Shown here: positions 1 to 4,335 of the stretch, piece after piece
How the letters are laid out: the number at the start of each line of letters is the position of its first letter
Numbering within the stretch: position 1 is the first letter of the stretch
Source: JAQBRD01 sp041158765
Lineage (GTDB): Bacteria > Patescibacteriota > Minisyncoccia > Phycocordibacterales > PALSA-1337
NCBI GenBank assembly: GCA_041158765.1
Contig: JBEBAU010000005.1
Location: 1-5,209 of the forward strand
Direction: 5' to 3'
Length of the DNA stretch: 5,209 bases
The notes under the pieces: generated by a model
Told to the model about the DNA's origin: nothing
Database searches by the model: none
What the model saw: the letters and a program-made list of their open reading frames with translations, nothing else
Position numbers and translations under genes: made by a program

Positions 1-516
1 CTTTGTTATGGAATGCAACTTATGGTTATTGAATATGCTCGCACTGTTCTCGGTCTCACTGATGCAACTACAGCTGAAATTGATCCAGCTGCGGCGCATC
101 CGGTAATTGATATTATGCCTGATCAAAAAAAGAAATTAGCCGAAGGTAATTATGGTGGCTCTATGCGTCTCGGTTCATATCCTGCTGAGCTCAAAAAGGG
201 AAGTATTGCTCACGAAGCATATGGCACTGAAACTATCATCGAACGTCACCGACATCGTTATGAAGTGAATCCTGCATATATCGAACAGATTGAAAAAGGA
301 ATTGCAGCGACAGCGGGAAAGCCAGCTGTTGCCGGTCTCGTATTTTCTGGAACATCTCCCGACAAAACTCTAATGGAAATCGCCGAACTTCCTCGCAAAA
401 TCCACCCATTTTTCCTCGGCGCCCAATTTCACCCAGAATTTCTCGCACGACCATTACGACCGCACCCACTTTTCACTGAGTTTGTGAAAGCAGCAATTAA
501 GCAAGCTAAGAAATAA
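1..516 (+). CDS. pyrG: CTP synthase, C-terminal glutaminase part (5' end outside window)
   Basis: CTP synthase makes CTP from UTP, ATP and glutamine in the cytoplasm. Only the last 171 codons are here, covering most of the class I glutamine amidotransferase domain. The frame is open from base 1 and ends at TAA 514-516. The visible start reads LCYGMQL, placing the nucleophile cysteine at bases 4-6; the more usual form is ICLGMQ. The family block GGSMRLG (around base 150) is followed by ERHRHRYEVN (around 240-270). The catalytic His-Glu pair lies in QFHPEF (His 430-432, Glu 436-438), followed by RPHPLF and a short basic tail. All three members of the Cys-His-Glu triad are therefore present and the domain should be active. 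The N-terminal synthetase domain lies upstream. An in-frame ATG at base 13 is internal, not the start. A hairpin terminator follows 18 bases after the stop. Confidence 0.96.
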   Translation, partial: LCYGMQLMVIEYARTVLGLTDATTAEIDPAAAHPVIDIMPDQKKKLAEGNYGGSMRLGSYPAELKKGSIAHEAYGTETIIERHRHRYEVNPAYIEQIEKGIAATAGKPAVAGLVFSGTSPDKTLMEIAELPRKIHPFFLGAQFHPEFLARPLRPHPLFTEFVKAAIKQAKK

Positions 517-529
517 AACTGGCATAAAA

Positions 530-625
530 ACACAAAAGCCCCCTCAGGGGCTTTATGTTACCGATAGATTTTCACGTCCACCAGCTGATGTACCATTTGG
601 TCTCAGCATCTCCTTGCCAGTCGAT
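530..625 (-). ncRNA. Possible small minus-strand transcript (sRNA or tiny ORF)
   Basis: This is a tentative call built from signals. A promoter-like pair at 632-660 would start a minus-strand RNA near 625, and the hairpin at 535-554 with its minus-strand U-tract would end it near 530, giving about 95 nt. Inside is an inverted repeat, GCTGA 584-588 with TCAGC 603-607, enclosing a smaller ACC/GGT pair, so the RNA could fold into two hairpins. It also holds an 18-codon ORF from ATG 609-607 to TAA 555-553 (begins MLRPNGTSAGG). AAGGAG directly abuts its ATG, too close for an ordinary ribosome site. No known RNA family is recognised. It could instead be only the 3' untranslated region of pyrG. Confidence 0.3.
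535..554. terminator. Bidirectional intrinsic terminator after pyrG
   Basis: A perfect 8-bp stem, AAAGCCCC (535-542) with GGGGCTTT (547-554), closes a CTCA loop. On the plus strand it ends pyrG, but the T-run is short (CTTTATGTTA). Read on the minus strand, the hairpin is followed by TTTTGTGTTTTT, a better U-tract. It may therefore also end a minus-strand transcript coming from around 625. Confidence 0.8.
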
Positions 626-631
626 ACGTTA

Positions 632-660
632 ATATTATTCTAAAAACTTTACTAAGTCTA
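632..660 (-). promoter_or_regulatory. Candidate promoter for the small minus-strand transcript
   Basis: On the minus strand, TAGACT (plus 655-660) and TAATAT (plus 632-637) are separated by 17 bases. Each matches the housekeeping consensus at about four of six positions. The surroundings are very AT-rich, so such a pair can arise by chance. Support comes mainly from the downstream terminator with a minus-strand U-tract. Confidence 0.3.
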
Positions 661-698
661 GCGAATTAAAATGAAATCCTGATAAATTAATTATGTGT

Positions 699-735
699 AA
701 AAAAAATCGCTCATTTTTTACAACGAGCGATTTTT
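699..735 (-). terminator. Intrinsic terminator of the PQ-loop gene, overlapping its stop codon
   Basis: An 11-bp perfect stem is formed by 702-712 and 725-735 (AAAAATCGCTC / GAGCGATTTTT) with a 12-base loop. On the minus strand the stem runs straight into a run of eight T (plus 706-699), typical of Rho-independent termination. The hairpin begins inside the last eight codons of the gene, and the TGA (713-711) sits at the loop/stem junction. Confidence 0.9.
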
Positions 736-1343
736 GAGGGACGGTATGCTATCCATAATCCGATAGTAATTACATACACGATGCAGAAGGCAAGCGATAC
801 CCAGAAGAGTTTCATGTCGCGAAACACTATTGCATACCACATCCAGAATAGGATTGAAATCGTGTAGATGGTTATTAGTGCAATTGATACCGCGCCTGCA
901 TCACGTTTTTTCCAGATAGTCCAGGGTTGGTGCGTAGCTGCACCGACACCAAGATACCCGAATAGGACGAAGATGTTGCTAGTTAATTTCGGTGAAATCA
1001 TCAGTATTAGCAATAATCCCATGGTAAACCATATGCGTTTTTCAATGACACTAAAATTTGAAAATTTTACGATGCCAATGATAATCGGAATATAACAAAA
1101 TACCCTGATGACACCTTGAGCTTCCATGACAACTTTGTTTGTTGAGAGTCCTTGAATAAAATAGGCGATAAACATGCAGAAGAAGGTAATCGTCCACAGA
1201 TTCGAAACAGATTGAGCCGATTTGCGTTGCCATATAAGCTTCGCTTGTCGGTATTGTCCGTATGCGCCGATGACTCCCAAAATCAGAGTTCCCAAAGAGG
1301 CAATGCTGGCTTGATTCCAGCCCCACATTTGTAATTCTCTCAC
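711..1343 (-). CDS. Seven-helix PQ-loop / SWEET-like membrane protein
   Basis: This 210-residue integral membrane protein is rich in Trp, Ile and Phe. About seven hydrophobic segments are visible (near residues 13-30, 48-66, 74-93, 104-118, 122-137, 152-174, 178-200). Two similar blocks each precede a long helix: RQAKLIWQRKSAQSVS (32-47) and HQPWTIWKKRDAGAVS (138-153). They align gap-free, sharing xQ...IW..+.A..VS, and look like two PQ-loop motifs in which the proline is replaced. A 3+1+3 helix layout with two repeats is that of eukaryotic SWEET and PQ-loop transporters; bacterial SemiSWEETs are single-repeat proteins of roughly 90 residues. The fold suggests a sugar or other small-solute transporter, but the substrate is unknown. 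The start is GTG at 1343 with GAAAGG (1355-1350) six bases upstream; ATG at 1328, five codons in, is an alternative. The gene is monocistronic, with its own promoter and terminator. Confidence 0.82.
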   Translation of the reverse strand: MRELQMWGWNQASIASLGTLILGVIGAYGQYRQAKLIWQRKSAQSVSNLWTITFFCMFIAYFIQGLSTNKVVMEAQGVIRVFCYIPIIIGIVKFSNFSVIEKRIWFTMGLLLILMISPKLTSNIFVLFGYLGVGAATHQPWTIWKKRDAGAVSIALITIYTISILFWMWYAIVFRDMKLFWVSLAFCIVYVITIGLWIAYRPSKIARCKK

Positions 1344-1349
1344 AAAGAG

Positions 1350-1355
1350 CCTTTC
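1350..1355 (-). promoter_or_regulatory. Ribosome binding site deciding the GTG start of the PQ-loop gene
   Basis: GAAAGG on the minus strand ends six bases before GTG 1343-1341, an ordinary Shine-Dalgarno distance, favouring GTG over the ATG at 1328-1326. The GAGAG just before that ATG is a weaker competitor, so the choice is likely but not certain. Confidence 0.6.
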
Positions 1356-1393
1356 GTTTGGTTTTGCGGCAAACTGTATGCCACACTTATATT

Positions 1394-1423
1394 ATTAAAG
1401 CATAACATATGCCATAATGTCAA
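1394..1423 (-). promoter_or_regulatory. Housekeeping promoter of the PQ-loop gene
   Basis: On the minus strand there is a perfect -35 TTGACA (plus 1418-1423), an 18-base spacer and -10 TTTAAT (plus 1394-1399) with a TG extension (TGC, plus 1402-1400). The predicted start near 1387 gives a leader of about 44 nt. The spacer holds the inverted repeat GCATA-ACA-TATGC (1400-1412), which a regulator could use. Confidence 0.78.
1400..1412. repeat. Inverted repeat in the promoter spacer (possible operator)
   Basis: GCATA and TATGC are perfect inverted copies around a central ACA. The repeat lies between the -35 and -10 of the PQ-loop promoter, where a bound repressor would block polymerase. Five-base arms in AT-rich DNA are not rare, so function is a guess. 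Confidence 0.35.
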
Positions 1424-1435
1424 GTATTAGAGATT

Positions 1436-1445
1436 CACAATTGTG
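1436..1445. repeat. 10-bp perfect palindrome upstream of the 108-residue ORF
   Basis: CACAATTGTG is its own reverse complement. Its last two bases are the TG of the extended -10 (TGG-TAAAAT, 1444-1452) for the gene at 1467. That position, between two divergent promoters, suits an operator. No known regulator site is recognised. Confidence 0.35.
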
Positions 1446-1452
1446 GTAAAAT
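1444..1452 (+). promoter_or_regulatory. TG-extended -10 promoter of the 108-residue ORF
   Basis: TGG-TAAAAT is a good extended -10. No convincing -35 is seen about 17 bases upstream, as is usual for extended -10 promoters. Transcription would begin near 1459, leaving a leader of only about 8 nt before ATG 1467, so the mRNA would be almost leaderless with no Shine-Dalgarno site. Confidence 0.62.
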
Positions 1453-1466
1453 AGCCCTACATATAT

Positions 1467-1793
1467 ATGAATCTTCTGAATTCACGTTCAAAAATCATAA
1501 CGAAAGTCATGACGTCTCAGACGGGCGAGCGAGCGCTTGTGCATTTTCTCATTGTTGAAAGTGAAACAGGAATTCAAGTTCGCGTACTCAAAGTTGAGGC
1601 AATTAATGATTCAAAACAGAGTACTTCGGCTACCGCTTCTACTCGAACAACCGCGCCACTTCTTTCACTCACACAAATTTCACCTGCAATCATTGCAACT
1701 CTTTCAACACGTGTTCGCAATATCGTTTCTCCATTCACTACTGACTTCGCTTTTTTCATAAGCCAACCAACACGGGCACCATCTCGAGCTTAA
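1467..1793 (+). CDS. Small Ser/Thr-rich protein of unknown function
   Basis: This is a 108-residue reading frame that I do not recognise. It contains no Cys, Trp or Tyr and is clearly basic. Residues 24-46 alternate hydrophobic and charged positions (ALVHFLIVESETG, then IQVRVLKVEAI), which looks like a beta hairpin. Residues 50-66 are a Ser/Thr/Ala-rich stretch, and 65-97 is hydrophobic with scattered Ser/Thr. No signal peptide or clear membrane helix is seen. Codon choice (TCA, GTT, CGT, ATT, ACA) resembles dnaK. A TG-extended -10 sits just upstream and a terminator begins 13 bases after the stop, so it looks like a one-gene unit. It lies before dnaK but is not GrpE or HrcA by length or sequence. 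A shorter antisense ORF (1574-1759) uses codons less like those of the real genes. Coding status is probable, not proven. Confidence 0.6.
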   Translation: MNLLNSRSKIITKVMTSQTGERALVHFLIVESETGIQVRVLKVEAINDSKQSTSATASTRTTAPLLSLTQISPAIIATLSTRVRNIVSPFTTDFAFFISQPTRAPSRA

Positions 1794-1805
1794 TTTTCCC
1801 AAAAT

Positions 1806-1833
1806 AAAAGCTGCATCACTATGCACAGCTTTT
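1806..1833 (+). terminator. Intrinsic terminator after the 108-residue ORF
   Basis: AAAAGCT (1806-1812) pairs with AGCTTTT (1827-1833), and GCAT (1813-1816) with ATGC (1821-1824), around a CACT loop with a two-base bulge (1825-1826). The 3' arm ends in TTTT and is followed by ACGTATTTTG. It separates this unit from dnaK, although leakage into dnaK is possible. Confidence 0.72.
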
Positions 1834-1900
1834 ACGTATTTTGTTCTATTCGAAATCTATATTGTGTTTGTTTCATTATTAATTATTCTCATTAAAAACT
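1834..1900 (+). promoter_or_regulatory. dnaK upstream region, with weak promoter candidates
   Basis: This short, very T-rich stretch must hold the dnaK promoter if the preceding terminator is efficient. Candidates are TATATT at 1858-1863 without a good -35, or TTGTGT (1862-1867) with TATTCT (1884-1889) at 16 bases, which would give a nearly leaderless mRNA. No CIRCE inverted repeat and no sigma-32-type promoter is visible. The bases before ATG (ATTAAAAACT) contain no Shine-Dalgarno motif. Confidence 0.3.
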
Positions 1901-3847
1901 ATGTCTAAAATAATCGGAATCGATCTCGGAACAACAAATTCCGCTATTGCAGTTATGGAAGCCGGGGTTCCAAAAATCCTCGAGAATGCAGAAGGCGCAC
2001 GAACCACCCCGTCTATTCTTGCACTCAGCAAGACTGGCGATCGTTCGGTTGGACTTCTCGCGAAGCGTCAAGCTGTTACAAATCCAAAGAACACCATATA
2101 TCAGATTAAGCGTTTCATTGGACACAACTTTGACGATGCTGATGTGCAGAAAGATCGTGGCGCAGTGCCGTTTGAAATGCAAAAGTCTGCTACCGGAGGT
2201 ATCGAAGTGAAAATGGGTGACAAATGGTATCGACCAGAAGAGATTTCAGCAATGATCCTTCAGAAGTTGAAGGCTGATGCTGAAGCTCGACTTGGTGAAC
2301 CGGTAACTCAGGCGGTCATCACCGTACCTGCATACTTCAACGATGCTCAGCGACAAGCTACGAAGGATGCTGGAAAGATTGCTGGTCTTGAAGTCATGCG
2401 TATCATCAATGAACCGACAGCGGCAGCGCTTGCATACGGTTTCAACAAGAATAAGAATGAAAAAATCGTTGTCTTCGACTTCGGTGGAGGAACATTCGAT
2501 ATTTCAGTTCTCGAAGTGGGTGATGGAGTTGTTGAAGTGAAGTCTACTGACGGTGACTCACACCTCGGAGGAAAGGATATTGATCAGAAAATTATCAATT
2601 GGCTCGCAGAGGAATTCAAGAAGACAAGCGGTATTGATGTTCGAAAGGACACACTCGCTCTTCAGCGACTCGATGAAGCTGCAGAAAAGGCGAAGATCGA
2701 ACTTTCAACTGCTGTTTCAACCGAAGTGAACATTCCATTCATCACATCTGGTGCTGATGGACCACAACACTTGCTCGTGACTATGACTCGCGCAAAGCTC
2801 GAGGAACTTACACAGGAATTCATTGATCGCGCAATGATGATTACGAAGCGTGCAATGGATGCTTCACCATTTAAGATTGCTGAAATGAATGAAGTTATCC
2901 TCGTCGGAGGTCAGACTCGAATGCCTGCGATGCAGGCAGCAGTTCAGAAGTTCTTCAATAAGGAGCCACACATGGGTGTGAATCCTGATGAAGTGGTTGC
3001 GGTTGGTGCAGCTATCCAAGGAGGAATTCTCCAGGGAGATGTGAAAGACGTGCTTTTGCTCGATGTGATTCCACTTTCATTCGGTATTGAAACTATGGGA
3101 AATGTTGCAACTAAGTTGATTGAAAAGAACACAACAATTCCGACATCTCGTTCACAAGTATTCCCAACTGCAGCTGATAATCAGACTTCAGTAGAAATTC
3201 ATATTGTGCAGGGTGAGCGCGCAATGGCACCAGATAACAAATCTCTTGGTCGTTTCATCCTCGATGGTATTCCACCAGCTCCACGTGGTATGCCACAAGT
3301 TGAAGTTACATTCGACATTGATGCCAACGGTATTCTCAATGTGACTGCAAAGGACAAGGCTACTGGCAAGTCAAACTCAATTAAGATCACTGCATCAAGT
3401 GGACTTTCAAAAGAAGAAGTTGAAAAGATGCAAAAAGATGCAGAAGCTCATGCGGCAGACGATGCCAAGAAGCGTGATATTGCTGAAGCAAAAAATCATG
3501 CAGAACAGCTCATCTATACAAGCGAAAAGTCGCTTAAGGATGCTGCGGGCAAAGATGGTGCCCCAAGTGCTGTGAGTGATGATCTCAAAAAGTCTGTAGA
3601 GGAAAAAATCGCTGCTCTCAAGACTGCAAAAGATAAAGATGCTGCATCATTCGATGTTGCTGCTGTAAAAGCTGCAACTGATGCTCTCGGTGCTGAGCTT
3701 TCGAAGATTGGCGAAGCAATGAGCAAGGCTCAAGCTGCAGCGGGTGCAGCTAGCGGAGCAGCCGGTGCACAAGGCGCAGGACAGACAGGATCAGATACTG
3801 GTGCTCAAGGTGACGTGAAGGATGCTGAATTCAAGGAGAAGAAATAA
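1901..3847 (+). CDS. dnaK: Molecular chaperone DnaK (Hsp70), complete
   Basis: DnaK is the cytoplasmic ATP-dependent chaperone that binds exposed hydrophobic peptides and works with DnaJ and GrpE. The product is 648 residues, close to the usual 600-650. It starts with the canonical MSKIIGIDLGTTNS (phosphate 1 loop; Asp8, Thr11). Lys70, Glu171 in NEPTAAALAYG, and Asp193 with Thr198 in VVFDFGGGTFD match the ATPase residues of E. coli DnaK. The segment near 75-110 keeps the insertion present in proteobacterial-type DnaK and absent from Firmicutes DnaK. The allosteric linker DVLLLD is at 383-388, followed by the beta substrate-binding domain (to about 500), the helical lid, an Ala/Gly-rich disordered tail and a DVKDAEFKEKK end like that of E. 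coli. A small variation is IPLSFGIET in place of TPLSLGIET. No Shine-Dalgarno site precedes the ATG. dnaJ follows after an opposite-strand gene. Confidence 0.99.
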   Translation: MSKIIGIDLGTTNSAIAVMEAGVPKILENAEGARTTPSILALSKTGDRSVGLLAKRQAVTNPKNTIYQIKRFIGHNFDDADVQKDRGAVPFEMQKSATGGIEVKMGDKWYRPEEISAMILQKLKADAEARLGEPVTQAVITVPAYFNDAQRQATKDAGKIAGLEVMRIINEPTAAALAYGFNKNKNEKIVVFDFGGGTFDISVLEVGDGVVEVKSTDGDSHLGGKDIDQKIINWLAEEFKKTSGIDVRKDTLALQRLDEAAEKAKIELSTAVSTEVNIPFITSGADGPQHLLVTMTRAKLEELTQEFIDRAMMITKRAMDASPFKIAEMNEVILVGGQTRMPAMQAAVQKFFNKEPHMGVNPDEVVAVGAAIQGGILQGDVKDVLLLDVIPLSFGIETMGNVATKLIEKNTTIPTSRSQVFPTAADNQTSVEIHIVQGERAMAPDNKSLGRFILDGIPPAPRGMPQVEVTFDIDANGILNVTAKDKATGKSNSIKITASSGLSKEEVEKMQKDAEAHAADDAKKRDIAEAKNHAEQLIYTSEKSLKDAAGKDGAPSAVSDDLKKSVEEKIAALKTAKDKDAASFDVAAVKAATDALGAELSKIGEAMSKAQAAAGAASGAAGAQGAGQTGSDTGAQGDVKDAEFKEKK

Positions 3848-3868
3848 CTATAATTATTGAAAAATAAA

Positions 3869-3920
3869 AAGACCTCCGTAGTTCCTCTGAGCAGTGCTCG
3901 GGGGAATTATCGGGGGCCTT
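3869..3920. terminator. Long imperfect hairpin between convergent dnaK and the 103-residue gene
   Basis: The inner stem pairs TTCCTCTGAG (3882-3891) with CTCGGGGGAA (3897-3906) around CAGTG. The outer stem pairs AAGACCTCCG (3869-3878) with CGGGGGCCTT (3911-3920). On the minus strand a U-tract follows (TCTTTTTATTTTT), so it should terminate the 103-residue gene, whose TAA (3909-3907) lies in the internal loop. On the plus strand there is no T-run, but the stem pairs better in that RNA because three T-G wobbles become A-C mismatches in the minus RNA. It probably serves both genes. Confidence 0.7.
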
Positions 3921-4218
3921 GATTCTGCTCTGAAATATAAAGCAGTGCTTCAAAAACTCCATGTTCTACAGAAGCACGGTTAACGATGATTACGTTCTTG
4001 CGAACAGTTTGTGCAATTTCGCTGATAAGCACCACCGCACTGGTTGTCTCGGCAGCCTCAGCAGCAATTTCAGCTGAGTCGGTAATAGCGAAGGATAGCA
4101 CCTGTGCGTCAACAAATGATTGTGACTTGTGAAGATGCCATCTCATTAGCCCGTCCGCTACAGGTTTATAGATGGATCCAGCGGGTCTTTTGAATAGATA
4201 CTGTATTGTTATGTTCAT
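3907..4218 (-). CDS. Small protein of unknown function, antisense between dnaK and dnaJ
   Basis: This is a 103-residue protein that I do not recognise. It begins MNITIQYLFKRP, then has a mixed region with Trp and His (RWHLHKSQ, about 26-33). Residues 36-95 look like an alternating alpha/beta fold: LSFAITDS, an Ala/Glu-rich helix near AEIAAEAAE, the strand VVLISEI, then KNVIIVNRA and a final helix VFEALLYISEQ. There are no cysteines, no signal peptide and no membrane helix, so it is probably cytoplasmic. Support for a real gene comes from a well-formed TG-extended promoter (4287-4315), AAGAGG (4226-4221) before ATG 4218, although only two bases away, and a U-rich terminator at its end. N-terminal codons (CTA, AGA, TCC) differ somewhat from dnaK. 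Its promoter interlocks with that of dnaJ, hinting at a chaperone-linked role, which is inference. A later start at Met25 is possible. Confidence 0.66.
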   Translation of the reverse strand: MNITIQYLFKRPAGSIYKPVADGLMRWHLHKSQSFVDAQVLSFAITDSAEIAAEAAETTSAVVLISEIAQTVRKNVIIVNRASVEHGVFEALLYISEQNQGPR

Positions 4219-4254
4219 AACCTCTTGAACTGGTTTGTTTGGGAGAGCGGTTTC

Positions 4255-4274
4255 GAAGCTAAAAATTTTGCTTC
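4255..4274. repeat. Inverted repeat in the leader of the 103-residue gene
   Basis: GAAGC (4255-4259) and GCTTC (4270-4274) flank ten A/T bases. It falls in the roughly 60-nt minus-strand leader, where it could form a small hairpin. There is no U-tract, so it is not a clear terminator, and its role is unknown. Confidence 0.3.
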
Positions 4275-4277
4275 ACT

Positions 4278-4306
4278 TTGAAAAAAACAATAACATGTGT
4301 TAAATT
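4278..4306 (+). promoter_or_regulatory. Promoter of dnaJ
   Basis: TTGAAA (4278-4283), a 17-base spacer and TAAATT (4301-4306) with a TG extension (TGT, 4298-4300) form a good housekeeping promoter. The predicted start near 4313 gives a leader of about 23 nt. It overlaps head-on with the promoter of the opposite-strand gene. Confidence 0.72.
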
Positions 4307-4315
4307 AATAGTCAA
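4287..4315 (-). promoter_or_regulatory. Promoter of the 103-residue antisense gene
   Basis: On the minus strand, TTGACT (plus 4310-4315), 17 bases, and TATTGT (plus 4287-4292) with a TG extension (plus 4295-4293). It shares almost all of its length with the dnaJ promoter at 4278-4306, so two polymerases could not bind both at once. Confidence 0.7.
4291..4302. repeat. Inverted repeat at the centre of the divergent promoters (possible operator)
   Basis: TAACA (4291-4295) and TGTTA (4298-4302) are inverted copies around TG. The arms cover the TG extensions and touch the -10 boxes of both promoters, so one bound dimer could control both genes. The arms are partly promoter bases, which weakens the case for a separate operator. 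Confidence 0.35.
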
Positions 4316-4335
4316 TGTCAACCTAAATCACGAAA

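Noticed and set aside
1051..1386. 111-codon minus-strand ORF overlapping the PQ-loop gene
   Set aside because: It lies in another frame of the same strand over the PQ-loop coding region and begins between the promoter and the GTG start. Its product lacks any domain-like pattern, while the PQ-loop frame has seven helices and an internal duplication.
1574..1759. 61-codon minus-strand ORF antisense to the 108-residue gene
   Set aside because: It reads like a plausible protein, but it uses AGA, TTG, TTA and ATA codons that dnaK avoids and has no terminator on its side. The plus frame has both promoter and terminator.
1892..2182. 96-codon antisense ORF over the dnaK start
   Set aside because: It lies opposite a highly conserved dnaK region, so its openness follows from dnaK codon constraints.
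3849..3854. Perfect TATAAT just after the dnaK stop
   Set aside because: No -35 or TG extension lies at a suitable distance (upstream is dnaK coding sequence), and no plus-strand gene follows within reach.
4238..4260. tRNA-like pieces (GGGAGAGCGG and GGTTTCGAAG)
   Set aside because: They resemble D-arm and T-arm fragments, but there is no room for an anticodon arm and no acceptor stem.
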